Assembly (NCBI RefSeq): GCF_019916025.1
Contig: NZ_CP079738.1
Coordinates: 1-64,000, forward strand
Source: Paraclostridium bifermentans
GTDB lineage: Bacteria; Bacillota; Clostridia; Peptostreptococcales; Peptostreptococcaceae
DNA length: 64,000 nucleotides
Reading direction: 5' to 3'
Positions 44,334 to 53,293 of the stretch are shown piece after piece. Positions within the stretch are counted from its first letter, which is position 1, and the number at the start of each line of letters is the position of its first letter. Below the pieces are notes generated by a model. That model saw only the letters and a list, made by a program, of their open reading frames with translations, was not told where the DNA came from and did no database searches. The position numbers were made by a program, and so were the translations under genes.

Positions 44334-45248
44334 ATGGAAGAAGAAAAAAATAATGTTGATAATTTTTTACAATCTGTATGTAGATTTGTTTCTACTGAAG
44401 AACGTGCACAAGATATACAAGATGAACTTAGAGATCATATTGATAGTTATATTGATGAATACATACATGATGGTATGAATATCGAAGATGCAACCTCAAA
44501 AGCATTAAAGCAGATGGGAGATCCTTACTATTTAAGTAACAATTTTAAAGAAAACATTTCTAACAATAGAAGAATATTTATAGTTGGATTAACAGTTTCA
44601 TTTATGGCTATACTTGCATCGGTCAATATATATGGTTATATAAATAACATTTATACCTTTTCAGATATTTTTATGAATCTAGTTTTTATTATTTTAAATA
44701 TCCCAATTATTGTACTACTTCTTAAAACTCATAAAAAAAGTAAAAAACTAGATACAAGTAATCCCGTTTTTTACATTCAATCATATAAAACATCTACGTG
44801 GTACGAAAATATGTTAAAACCTATCAAATGGCTATGTATATTTTCATTTGCAATAAATTTAATTCCTGATTTTAATATTTTTGATTTACTATCTAAAAGT
44901 GAAATAATCTTTGAATATTTGAATACAATAACAATTTCAATTATGTACTTAATAATGATTATTGTATTTTATACTGCAAGTCCTAAGTCTCAAAACAATA
45001 TTATATATCCTGAGGGTATTCTTACATTTGAATCTTTTATTCCTTGGGATAAAATTTCAGCATATAGATGGGTGAAAGAGCATTCTAAAAATAAAGCTAT
45101 TTATTCTATTGAATTAAAGTTTAAAAAGAAACCTTCATCATACAAGTATTCATTACGTAGCCAACTTATAAAGGTTAGTTCTTCCCAAATAAACTTAGTA
45201 GATGAGGTCTTTAAATCAAATGGAATAGACAAACGTCAATGCTTTTAA
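44334..45248 (+). CDS. HAAS-domain membrane protein
   Basis: A 304-residue protein. Residues 15-65 (STEERAQDIQDELRDHIDSYIDEYIHDGMNIEDATSKALKQMGDPYYLS) form a HAAS/DUF1700-type helical domain. Four membrane helices follow, and a C-terminal soluble PH-like segment (IIYPEGILTFESFIPWDKISAYRW). HAAS proteins are nearly always paired with PadR and are thought to act in membrane signalling. Confidence 0.8.
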   Translation: MEEEKNNVDNFLQSVCRFVSTEERAQDIQDELRDHIDSYIDEYIHDGMNIEDATSKALKQMGDPYYLSNNFKENISNNRRIFIVGLTVSFMAILASVNIYGYINNIYTFSDIFMNLVFIILNIPIIVLLLKTHKKSKKLDTSNPVFYIQSYKTSTWYENMLKPIKWLCIFSFAINLIPDFNIFDLLSKSEIIFEYLNTITISIMYLIMIIVFYTASPKSQNNIIYPEGILTFESFIPWDKISAYRWVKEHSKNKAIYSIELKFKKKPSSYKYSLRSQLIKVSSSQINLVDEVFKSNGIDKRQCF

Positions 45249-45312
45249 TTAAACTTTTATATGTATAACTATATAAAAGTTATATGTAATTTATTATATT
45301 TAAACTTGATTA

Positions 45313-45362
45313 AAACAATAAAATAACTATATAAAAACTTAGTTTTTATATAGTTATTTTTA
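45313..45362. terminator. Long palindromic hairpin (copy B)
   Basis: A 20-bp perfect stem (45320-45339 with 45341-45360) and a one-base centre. The left arm and centre are identical to the hairpin at 38285-38343. It lies between convergent genes. Confidence 0.75.
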
Positions 45363-45447
45363 ATATCAAACTTATTATTTTCTAAAATTATGTTCAATCC
45401 AAGTTAATACCTTATTTTAAGTGCAGGTATTATAAGTATAATTTATT

Positions 45448-46518
45448 TTATCTTAACTTATATTTTTCACTTAATAAATTCGGTATTTCTCTATACTTAC
45501 TTAAATCATATATTTTTTTTACATCGTCAATTGAATTTGAGAAATTTAAAAATGCAATTGAGCTTAACTGAGAAACCTCAACTAATTTTTTATCTTTTAA
45601 TATATTTTCAGGTATTTCCTTTGATAAAAATACATCTTCTGAATATAAGAAAATTATATAATTTATTAATGATAACTTATCAGCATTAGATAGTTCATTA
45701 AATTTACCACAAAAACGTTCATATCTATCATCACTTGAATCTATGAACATCATAACTATGCTCGTATCCTTTAGTGGAAAAATACAGATATGTAAGTTTT
45801 GTATGCTATATTTTCGTTCTTTAAAATATATATCATTTACAATTTCCCCATCTAAGTCTGTTACAAGAGCTATGCTTCCTTGAAATGCCAAAGGTACAAC
45901 ATAGTCTAATTTCTGATGATAAAATTGATAGTATTCTCCATTGCAGTTTAATTTACTTAATCTCTTCGCTTTATCATAATTCCGCTTATATTCATCTAGT
46001 TCAACATCCTGAATACTATGCATCTTTCGAATGAAATCTAATGCAAAAGGATTTTTCTCTCCTATTATTTCATATAATGCATGATCATTGGTTCTATTTC
46101 CTATATGCCTTAAAAAGTTTTTCATAGCTATCTGTGCTAACATTTTAGGCGTTGCTTCATTTTCATAGTTATCTGGATTTTCATACTCTTGAAAAATTGT
46201 ACTGTCACACTCTTTACATATTATTTGAAATGTTCCTGCATTTTTAACACCTTTCTCCTCATCTAATAACGGTATATTTATTAATGTATTTGAATAATAC
46301 AAATATCCATTAGTTGATATGTTTCTCAAACAAAATGCTGGTACTGAGTGTGAATTACAAAAACTAGACTTCTTTTCATTGCAATGTAAACATCTATCTC
46401 CTTTAGCTCTTTTTCTTGTTTGTGTCATTATATGTCCAAACTCTTTTTTTCTAGCTAAAGCATCGCTTCCTATCTCACCTTCATATAATCCAAGTTTAAA
46501 AAATTCTATTTCTTTCAT
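45448..46518 (-). CDS. Uncharacterised protein with zinc/HNH-like N-terminus
   Basis: A 356-residue protein I do not recognise as a named family. Residues 40-110 hold CLHCNEKKSSFCNSHSVPAF and later ICKECD, two C-x2-C pairs around an SHSVPAF motif. This resembles the treble-clef SH-[IV]-[IV]-P-x-F proteins related to HNH nucleases. The rest is helical and charged, with no membrane helix. It stands alone, and a defence or nuclease role is speculation. Confidence 0.5.
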   Translation of the reverse strand: MKEIEFFKLGLYEGEIGSDALARKKEFGHIMTQTRKRAKGDRCLHCNEKKSSFCNSHSVPAFCLRNISTNGYLYYSNTLINIPLLDEEKGVKNAGTFQIICKECDSTIFQEYENPDNYENEATPKMLAQIAMKNFLRHIGNRTNDHALYEIIGEKNPFALDFIRKMHSIQDVELDEYKRNYDKAKRLSKLNCNGEYYQFYHQKLDYVVPLAFQGSIALVTDLDGEIVNDIYFKERKYSIQNLHICIFPLKDTSIVMMFIDSSDDRYERFCGKFNELSNADKLSLINYIIFLYSEDVFLSKEIPENILKDKKLVEVSQLSSIAFLNFSNSIDDVKKIYDLSKYREIPNLLSEKYKLR

Positions 46519-46741
46519 ACTGTACCCCTTTATTAAATAGCTAAAAATACATCTATTAAGTCTTTAAAGTTATTAGATTTAATAGGCATAAAATTAAATA
46601 TTTTACGTGTAAAAGAAGAAACGTATTTACTTCAAGAGGTTCTTCTTTTTTAATCCTGTATATGAATTCACTTTATAATATCTATACTTAATTATATCAT
46701 TTAATGCTTTTTTAACTTTATTTAATATTAAATTTTTTTAA

Positions 46742-46785
46742 GTTCCCTCATGTCGTATTTAGGGTTCCCATGTGTCGTATTTCAA
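46742..46785. repeat. Pair of iterons outside the main array
   Basis: GTTCCCTCATGTCGTATTTA (46742) and GTTCCCATGTGTCGTATTTC (46764) are one B-type and one A-type unit in the same 22-bp phase and order as the array at 49781-50044. Confidence 0.85.
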
Positions 46786-46868
46786 ATTGAATTTTATTAT
46801 TAATTTAATTTGTACTTTATGTCTAAAAATTAAACTTAACTTTATTATAGTATCTAATCTTTTATTAA

Positions 46869-46906
46869 AAAGAAAAAACTAGTAGAAAATTTAGTTCTAC
46901 TAGTTC
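46869..46906 (-). terminator. Rho-independent terminator of the MFS gene
   Basis: AACTAGTAGAA pairs with TTCTACTAGTT, followed on the minus strand by a T-run. Confidence 0.85.
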
Positions 46907-46927
46907 CCTCCTTACATCTTTTCAATT

Positions 46928-48100
46928 TTAGATTTTTCCTAAATCCTCTACGTTTTTCTTATAGATTCTATCTTTCTTCATATATAAATAAACTCCTAAT
47001 ACTCCTATAGTCATTATTATAAAACACGCTAAAAATGCATATTTCAAATATATATCTGCACAAAACCCTATAACAATGTTTATAAAAGCAGAGAATAAAC
47101 TTCCTATCATTGAGTAAACTGATAAAATAGTAGCTCTATTCTTACTTATAGATTTATTTTTAATATCTAATACAATTGGTGAAATCATTGATATTAACCC
47201 ACTTAAAGAACATACTGCAATAATACTTATAAATATATTTCTAGTAAATACCAATACTAACACACATAAAAGCATCATACTTACCATTGTTTTTAAAGTT
47301 TTCACTTGGCCAAATTTTTTGCTAATCACATGGGTTTTAAAAGATAACATTGCTAGAAGTTCTGAAAGTGCCGTTATATACCCCAGAAATCTTATATCCA
47401 CCCCTATACTTTCAAAGTGTAATTGCCCTAAGTTTACACTTATTCCATAGGATATTTCAGATATTATAGCTGTAGATATAACAAATATAAACATTAGCTT
47501 TACATTCTTTATATTTTTAAAACTATCTTTAATTATGGATTCATTCTTATTATTAGAAATCTCTATTTCTACATCCTTTGTAAAACAAATAGTAATAATA
47601 CTTAGACCACATGCAACGACCGTTGCAACTATAGCTGACTCTATGGATATATTTATGAAAAAGAATGATGTTATTGATGAAATAAAAAATGCTAGACTAT
47701 TAAAGGCTCTATACCTACCAAAAACCTTCTCACTTTCTTCTGAATTGCATGATTTGTATAGAAATGCTATATCACATCCAGAGGTCCCTGATACTCCAAT
47801 AGCAGTTAATATTGTCTGGAATAAAAATCCTATAAAAGTATTGCAAAATAATAAGCTAAATCTTGCTAAAAAGAATACTACATAGGATATTGTTAGTGTC
47901 TTTTTATATCCATATTTATCTGCAAAATATCCCCATGGTATTTCTGTCAGCACTATTATAAATAGTAATATAAATTCTAAAAAGAAAAATTCACTTATTG
48001 ATAAGCCTCTTTGTGTTCTATATATTAAACTTACAGGACCATAAAATACTAGTCCTTGTAGGAATGATATTAAATACATTAATTTTAGATTTTGTTTCAT
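46928..48100 (-). CDS. MFS transporter
   Basis: A 390-residue protein with twelve predicted membrane helices. The conserved MFS loop after helix 2 is GYFADKYGYKKTLTISYVV. Such proteins move small molecules by proton exchange. The sequence is closest in feel to the clostridial drug- or unknown-substrate permeases, and the substrate cannot be told. A GGGGG site precedes the ATG. It is monocistronic. Confidence 0.87.
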   Translation of the reverse strand: MKQNLKLMYLISFLQGLVFYGPVSLIYRTQRGLSISEFFFLEFILLFIIVLTEIPWGYFADKYGYKKTLTISYVVFFLARFSLLFCNTFIGFLFQTILTAIGVSGTSGCDIAFLYKSCNSEESEKVFGRYRAFNSLAFFISSITSFFFINISIESAIVATVVACGLSIITICFTKDVEIEISNNKNESIIKDSFKNIKNVKLMFIFVISTAIISEISYGISVNLGQLHFESIGVDIRFLGYITALSELLAMLSFKTHVISKKFGQVKTLKTMVSMMLLCVLVLVFTRNIFISIIAVCSLSGLISMISPIVLDIKNKSISKNRATILSVYSMIGSLFSAFINIVIGFCADIYLKYAFLACFIIMTIGVLGVYLYMKKDRIYKKNVEDLGKI

Positions 48101-48248
48101 TGAATTGCCCCCTAGTTATATAAATTTTAACTAATAGGGGCTTAATCTTGCAGATGCATTTTACATCCCTCCGTTTTTTATTTATACAATTTATTATATC
48201 AGAATTACAAGATTAAATTGTTCATTTTAATCTAAGATATTACGCTAT

Positions 48249-48311
48249 AAAACAACATAAAAATAACTGTATCAAAACTGAGTTTTAATACAGTTATTTT
48301 TATGTTGTTTT
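48249..48311. terminator. Long palindromic hairpin (related to copies A and B)
   Basis: AAAACAACATAAAAATAACTG pairs with its inverse near the right end, and AAACT with AGTTT at the tip, giving nearly 30 paired bases. It has the same design as the hairpins at 38285 and 45313 but a different sequence, with matching compensatory changes in both arms. Confidence 0.7.
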
Positions 48312-48480
48312 ATACATTTAACTTATTTTTCCTTTTCTTTAGCTATATTACTAAATCTCAACGTGTTTTTTAAAATACACAATTTTTAATTAATGCTAAA
48401 TAAATTAAAAATTTGTAGTCTTTTACATCTCATAATTTCAAACTTTTAAAACTATATAATTTATAATTTAAATTTCAAAA

Positions 48481-48502
48481 GTTCCCATATGTCGTAATTA
48501 AA
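48481..48502. repeat. Solo iteron
   Basis: GTTCCCATATGTCGTAATTA, an A-type unit with two changes, just past the stop of the replication initiator gene. Confidence 0.7.
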
Positions 48503-48521
48503 ATTTCTTAGTTTTTAAATT

Positions 48522-49625
48522 TTACCAGAATAAATCCATTTCTTGCTGATGAATCATATCTCCTTCTTCTTCTACCTTGTATTCAGTAATTTTATTTTCC
48601 AATGTACCTTTAAAAAACTTATAAGATCCAGCTTTTATTTTTTCAACATCATCTTTATCTAAAGTTATCATAACTGCATCCTCAAATGCCTTTTCCATAT
48701 ATTCATTTTTAAAGTTAATCTCTTTAAAATCCATTTTAACCCTTCTTAAAGTTCCCTTTGTAAATAAACTTTCATCAGGGATATATGTATTACTTACAAC
48801 TATCTTTGAATCATCATTATTAGTATTCTTTTCTATATCTTTTAGATCTTTCATATCTAAAACTTCCACATCAGCAGAACATTCATCTAATAAAATTTGC
48901 TCTTGATTATCATCATTTATCATATCTTTAGCAAAATACTTTCTTTTATCCAAATCTTTAACTATAAAATCAATAGACTCTACTCTTCTGCCTACTTTAT
49001 TTTCTTTAAAATCTATTTCAAAGCACCCTGTATTGTTAAGCTCTTTTATAGCTGGAACTATAATTCTTCTTTTAAAGTCATTATATCGATCATACTTTCC
49101 TTCAATCATTAAAAGTTCTTTAAGCTCGTCCACCTTATAATTTATAATTGATTTTGTCCCACTCCATAATCTTAATAAATCATAAAATCTTTGAGCATTT
49201 GGGTTAATTAGTCCAAAAAATATAGCTAAGTTTATAGGTGTGTATCCTGTATCTAAATAGTTTCTTATGTAATTATGAATTTCTTTAGATGCTTCTATTT
49301 TAAAAGTTTTTCTAGATTTTATATATTTAAAACCATTTATAAATCCATATTCCCCCCAGCCCTCTTCATCTCTAAAATAAATACTTTGTTTTCTTAAATT
49401 AACCAACAAGTTAGAAATTGAGTCAACAGAGCTAGTCTGTTTTTTCTTTATTATAGTTTTAAATTCTTCATGAGATATTTCACATTTAATTACATCATCA
49501 TTGTTTCTCTGTAATTTATATAAAAGCATTAAAAATATTCTATTCTCTAACGTAGAGATGTTATACTTAGCTTTTATAATTATGTTGTTTTTCATAACTA
49601 TATTTTTTTCATTTATATTCATCAT
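48522..49625 (-). CDS. Rep_3-type replication initiator protein
   Basis: A 367-residue protein whose first 235 residues fit the Rep_3 (RepB/RepE-like) iteron-binding fold. There are two winged-helix units, seen in LENRIFLMLLYKLQRN, SSVDSISNLLVNLRKQS and AQRFYDLLRLWSGTKSIINYKVDELKELLMIEGKYDRYNDFKRRIIVPAIKELNNTG. The last 130 residues are an acidic extension. It would bind the 22-bp repeats upstream of its own gene to start replication and repress itself. GGTGGAGG precedes two adjacent ATGs, of which the second (49622) has the better spacing. Confidence 0.88.
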   Translation of the reverse strand: MMNINEKNIVMKNNIIIKAKYNISTLENRIFLMLLYKLQRNNDDVIKCEISHEEFKTIIKKKQTSSVDSISNLLVNLRKQSIYFRDEEGWGEYGFINGFKYIKSRKTFKIEASKEIHNYIRNYLDTGYTPINLAIFFGLINPNAQRFYDLLRLWSGTKSIINYKVDELKELLMIEGKYDRYNDFKRRIIVPAIKELNNTGCFEIDFKENKVGRRVESIDFIVKDLDKRKYFAKDMINDDNQEQILLDECSADVEVLDMKDLKDIEKNTNNDDSKIVVSNTYIPDESLFTKGTLRRVKMDFKEINFKNEYMEKAFEDAVMITLDKDDVEKIKAGSYKFFKGTLENKITEYKVEEEGDMIHQQEMDLFW

Positions 49626-49712
49626 TATCCTCCACCCAATAATTCATATCATTCCTCTTATAATTTAATACAAAAAATAAATTACGTCAATTTTTTAAAA
49701 TATGCGTTTTAA

Positions 49713-49734
49713 TATTTCCCATATGTCGTATTTA
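49713..49734. repeat. Solo iteron at the rep promoter
   Basis: ATTTCCCATATGTCGTATTTA, an A-type unit placed just upstream of the rep gene, where initiator binding would repress its own transcription. Confidence 0.75.
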
Positions 49735-49780
49735 AACTAAATTAAATACTAACATGACTATTTTCAATTAGTTGATTAAC

Positions 49781-50044
49781 TTTTTCTCCTGCTACATTTA
49801 AGGTTCCCATGTGTCGTACTTAGAGTTCCCTCCTGTCGCATTTAAATTTTTAAAGTATACTATTTAAATTTCTATCCTGTCGCATTTAAGGTTCCCATGT
49901 GTCGTATTTAAAGTTCCCTCCTGTCGCACTTAAGGTTCCCATGTGTCGTACTTAGAGTTCCCTCCTGTCGCACTTAAGGTTCCCATGTGTCGTACTTAGA
50001 GTTCCCTCCTGTCGCACTTAGGGTTCCCATGTGTCGTATTTAGG
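49781..50044. repeat. Iteron array, 12 phased 22-bp slots (replication origin)
   Basis: Starting at 49781 every 22 bases, units alternate between A type (GTTCCCATGTGTCGTACTTA) and B type (GTTCCCTCCTGTCGCACTTA), each plus two spacer bases. Clear A units start at 49803, 49891, 49935, 49979 and 50023. Clear B units start at 49825, 49913, 49957 and 50001, with decayed B units at 49781 and 49869. The slot at 49847 is AT-rich but keeps the phase. This is the expected binding array for the neighbouring initiator. Confidence 0.93.
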
Positions 50045-50528
50045 TTTAATTTTATTAGTAATTCCAATATCTTCAGGTAGGCCTAAATACTATTAAATAC
50101 TATAAATACTATTTAAATACTAAGTAAAGACTAGTAAAGGTCATTTTTTGTTCTAATCTGATCTAGTCTTAACATTAAAAATAAAAACTCTTAGAAAATT
50201 GGTAATATATAAAGATTATATTTTTACTAAAAATAGTTTAATATATATGAATTTGTAGATTAAATGAAATGTATATAGATTAAACATATAAAATTTAAGA
50301 ATATTGTATATTTATAGTTTATATTAAGATAGAAGATACCCCTAAAAGCTAATGAGGTAGATTTTAAAGAGATTTTTAGATTATTTAGAGTAATTACCTA
50401 TCAATACAGTTTTTAAAAGCTCTAATTCTAAATATACGGCTATATATAAAAATTTTTATCTACTGATTATGATTTTATAAAATATATTGTAATATATTAA
50501 TTAGTATTAACTCAAGGGGGATATCCAA
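50045..50528. other. AT-rich region beside the iterons, possible unwinding region
   Basis: No gene seen. AAATACTAT-like 9-mers repeat four times (50085-50122). Such AT-rich direct repeats beside iterons often form the DNA unwinding element. I found no clear DnaA box (TTATCCACA). Confidence 0.5.
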
Positions 50529-51371
50529 ATGATAAGGAATTTAAAAAAACTAGATAATATAAAAATAATTGAACTTTTAAAAAACGAAGTTTCTAATATA
50601 AACGAGATTGAAATAGAAAATATGATTAACTCTAATAGCTATTGTAAAGTATATGAAAAAGAAAATTCTATTTTAGGTTTTTATATTTTAACTTTTGATA
50701 ATACAAAAAAAGATTCAAATTTACTGTTATATGTATCAGAATCATATAGAAATAATGGAATAGGTAATAAACTATACTCAAACGTTGTAGATGTTATTAA
50801 ATCTAGAGAAATTGAAAAAGTTAACATTGAGATTAGAATAGAGAAATATGATACTAGTAGTTTTTTCTTAAAAAAGGGATTCAACAGGTGGTTTGGATAC
50901 TGTCATATGAATTATAAAGGAGATAAGAAGGATTCAAGTTTAAATCCAATTAGATACAAAGACACCTACTACAATGAATATAAAGAGTTATATGAAAATT
51001 GTTTTTATGATATGAGAAAATCATTAAATATACAACCTCATAGAGTACATCCAAGTAGATATGAATTAATAAAAAATCAAGATTATATATTCATGTTATT
51101 AGACAAAGATAAAATTATAGGATCTGTCACACTTCTAAATAATGAAATTGATGATCTTATTGTAAATAAGGATTATCAAAATAAAGGTTATGGGAAGAAA
51201 CTTTTAAATTTTGGAATAAACCATTATATTTCACAAGGGTCTAAGGATGTTTACTTAAGAGTTGCAAATTGGAATAGTAAAGCCATTAATATTTATAAAA
51301 ATGCTGGATTTAGGATAAATGTCAAAGGAGAATATTATTACTTAGATTTAAATACAAAAAAGCCTGTATAA
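50529..51371 (+). CDS. Tandem GNAT acetyltransferase (two GNAT domains)
   Basis: A 280-residue protein with two acetyltransferase folds. The N-terminal one is diverged (LYVSESYRNNGIGNKLYSNVV, then FFLKKGF) and the C-terminal one complete (LIVNKDYQNKGYGKKLLNFGI, NSKAINIYKNAGF). Two-domain GNATs include mycothiol synthase-like and drug-modifying enzymes; the substrate here is unknown. GGGGG lies before the ATG. It is the first gene on the far side of the origin. Confidence 0.88.
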   Translation: MIRNLKKLDNIKIIELLKNEVSNINEIEIENMINSNSYCKVYEKENSILGFYILTFDNTKKDSNLLLYVSESYRNNGIGNKLYSNVVDVIKSREIEKVNIEIRIEKYDTSSFFLKKGFNRWFGYCHMNYKGDKKDSSLNPIRYKDTYYNEYKELYENCFYDMRKSLNIQPHRVHPSRYELIKNQDYIFMLLDKDKIIGSVTLLNNEIDDLIVNKDYQNKGYGKKLLNFGINHYISQGSKDVYLRVANWNSKAINIYKNAGFRINVKGEYYYLDLNTKKPV

Positions 51372-51435
51372 TATATATTTTTAATATACAGGCTTTCATT
51401 TGTTTAAATTCATAAGGACTTGTTAAATAAAGGCT

Positions 51436-51573
51436 TTAAGAGTTCTTACTTATGTATATTTTAAAAGCTTTTATAGCTAAGTACATTGTGTATATTGCAA
51501 TAATTTTTATAATGAACGATATAAGCATATTAAATAAATTAAAAACAATCATTCCATTCATAGCTAAATCCAT
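51436..51573 (-). CDS. Small single-helix membrane peptide
   Basis: Forty-five residues (MDLAMNGMIVFNLFNMLISF start), nearly all one hydrophobic helix, ending IYISKNS. AGGAGGG precedes the ATG at 51573. It starts 12 bases after the stop of the upstream membrane protein gene, suggesting a small operon. Its function is unknown. Confidence 0.65.
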   Translation of the reverse strand: MDLAMNGMIVFNLFNMLISFIIKIIAIYTMYLAIKAFKIYISKNS

Positions 51574-51584
51574 AATAAACCCTC

Positions 51585-51974
51585 CTAATTTACTTTTGTA
51601 AGTCGCTTGTTAAGAAGTGACTTTATAGGTTTATATAAAACCAATAAAATTATTAAACTAATGATAACTATTTTAAATATTGAATCATAGCCATAAGAAA
51701 TTTGAGTATGAATTAAACTAGGATCATCAATTGATTGAATAACGCCTTTTGATGTATTCATTTGAGATGGTCCAATTATAAAAAATGATATAATTCCGAT
51801 TACGCAAGAAGAAATAACTGATAAAAGTATATGATACTTATAAGAATAATTTTTCACTAAACTCCCCCCCTTCTTTACTAGATATATTACCAGTATAAAT
51901 ATTGGAATAACAACAAAAATAAGAATACTTAAATCTACAAAATACGACGAACAGTAATAAAATTTGAAAATCAA
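51585..51974 (-). CDS. Small membrane protein of unknown function
   Basis: A 129-residue protein with three hydrophobic segments (about 13-33, 50-68, 96-113) and no recognised motif. The longest reading starts with a TTG at 51974 without a good ribosome site, so the true start is uncertain. It is divergent from the membrane protein gene at 52046. Confidence 0.55.
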   Translation of the reverse strand: MIFKFYYCSSYFVDLSILIFVVIPIFILVIYLVKKGGSLVKNYSYKYHILLSVISSCVIGIISFFIIGPSQMNTSKGVIQSIDDPSLIHTQISYGYDSIFKIVIISLIILLVLYKPIKSLLNKRLTKVN

Positions 51975-52045
51975 GAATGTTTTTTACTAGTATTGATTTT
52001 CAAAACAACAATAGGTAAGATTGTTCTATGAAAGGGGGATGATTT

Positions 52046-52441
52046 ATGAGTTTAATTATCAATCTAATTATATTTTTAATTTCTTATTCGATACTGAGCT
52101 TAGTTTTTACTTTGATATTGCTATCTATTATAATGGGAATATTTCTTATTATAAAGGTAGTTTTTAATATGAATGAACAAAGATGGGACAATCTTTTTAG
52201 ATATAAAAACAATATTGTTTTAATGCTAATTATGTTGGTTTGTTTGATTATATCTCTTACAATTACATTCGTTATAAGTAATTTATTTTTTGAATTCATA
52301 GAATTTAAATATAAAGAGATTTCATCAATACTTATTATTTTATTTATAGCCTTACCTATAATCTTTAAGTTTTTTAAACTTAGAGACTATATAAAATCAA
52401 AACTTACTAAAGATCCTAATCAAAAGGGATTATTTGATTAA
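52046..52441 (+). CDS. Small membrane protein of unknown function
   Basis: A 131-residue protein with three or four hydrophobic segments (5-40, 55-80, 92-112) and a basic tail. No family is recognised. AAAGGGGGATGA precedes the ATG. It is followed 50 bases later by another small membrane protein on the same strand. Confidence 0.6.
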   Translation: MSLIINLIIFLISYSILSLVFTLILLSIIMGIFLIIKVVFNMNEQRWDNLFRYKNNIVLMLIMLVCLIISLTITFVISNLFFEFIEFKYKEISSILIILFIALPIIFKFFKLRDYIKSKLTKDPNQKGLFD

Positions 52442-52491
52442 CTAGAATTCTAAGAATATATTAATTATTATTTTATAGAGGGAGTGATTAT

Positions 52492-52695
52492 TTGAAAAAA
52501 ATAACTAAATCAATTAAAAGACTTTTTTTATTGTTAAATATTGCAATTTTAGTATCTTTAACTGCTTTTATTGTTTTATTTATTAAAAGAAATTATTTAT
52601 ATATGGCACTAGCAGGTATAAGTGTTGTATTTAACTTATATTTAAGAGTAGAGTGGAAAAAATCGTATAATGAGCTTATTGAAAAATTTAGTTAG
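52492..52695 (+). CDS. Small two-helix membrane protein
   Basis: A 67-residue protein with two hydrophobic segments (residues 10-30 and 34-50) and a basic, Lys-rich start. The TTG start follows AGGGAGTGA. Its function is unknown. It is probably co-transcribed with 52046-52441 and ends at a hairpin near 52700-52745. Confidence 0.6.
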   Translation: MKKITKSIKRLFLLLNIAILVSLTAFIVLFIKRNYLYMALAGISVVFNLYLRVEWKKSYNELIEKFS

Positions 52696-52697
52696 TT

Positions 52698-52746
52698 TAA
52701 CCCCTCTTAAAATTTAGAAAAGTGGATTTTAGAGGGGTTAATTTTA
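52698..52746 (+). terminator. Rho-independent terminator
   Basis: TAACCCCTCTAAAAT-type left arm (TTAACCCCTCT at 52698-52708) pairs with AGAGGGGTTAA (52731-52741), then a T-rich stretch. Confidence 0.75.
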
Positions 52747-52904
52747 TAAATAAAAGATTAGAATGAATTAATATTTAAATTAATATATTTAATAAATTCA
52801 ATCTAAAACATTGAATTTATTAAAAAATAAATTAAAATATTGAATAGTATGGGTGACTTTTTGAAAAAATTAGAATATACTTATATCAAGAAGGAAGTGA
52901 TCAA

Positions 52905-53267
52905 GTGTATAAAGTAATAACGAATTGTCCGGTATGTGACAAAGAGATGAAAATAATGAAATTAAAATGTAATCATTGCAACACAACAATAGAAAATGAA
53001 TTTTCGTTTACTAAATTTAATAAATTATCAAAAGAACAACTGAATTTTGTAGAAGTGTTCCTAGCATGTAGAGGAAATATAAAAGATGTAGAAAAACACC
53101 TTGGAATATCTTATCCAACTGTTAGAGGTAAGTTAGATGAAATAAATAATGCATTAAACCTAAATGTAAAGAAAGATACATATAAAGAAAAACAAAATAT
53201 TATGGATATGTTAGAGAATGGGGAAATAAGCTCAGATGAAGCAATAAATCTTCTAAAAAAATTATAA
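52905..53267 (+). CDS. DUF2089 family protein (zinc ribbon plus helix-turn-helix)
   Basis: A 120-residue protein. It has an N-terminal zinc ribbon with CPVCDKEM and CNHCN (two C-x2-C pairs), a DUF2089 helix-turn-helix (EVFLACRGNIKDVEKHLGISYPTVRGKLDEINN), and a SHOCT-like tail (MLENGEISSDEAINLLKKL). The GTG start follows AAGGAAGTGA. Such proteins are usually encoded beside SHOCT-like proteins, as here, and probably act as regulators of the operon. Confidence 0.82.
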   Translation: MYKVITNCPVCDKEMKIMKLKCNHCNTTIENEFSFTKFNKLSKEQLNFVEVFLACRGNIKDVEKHLGISYPTVRGKLDEINNALNLNVKKDTYKEKQNIMDMLENGEISSDEAINLLKKL

Positions 53268-53293
53268 AAACTAAATTGTAAAGGGTGGTAAAA

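Larger units (their letters stand above)
46519..46927. other. Intergenic interval with an inverted repeat and two iterons
   Basis: No gene seen. AAAGAAGAA/TTCTTCTTT (about 46612-46650) can form a hairpin. Two iteron units lie at 46742-46785 and the MFS terminator at 46869-46906. Confidence 0.5.

Noticed and set aside
46612-46650. Terminator between the HNH-like gene and the MFS gene
   Set aside because: Its T-run is on the plus strand, where no upstream plus-strand gene needs it.
49781-50044. CRISPR array
   Set aside because: The units are contiguous 22-mers with two-base spacers and no variable spacers, and lie beside a Rep_3 initiator.
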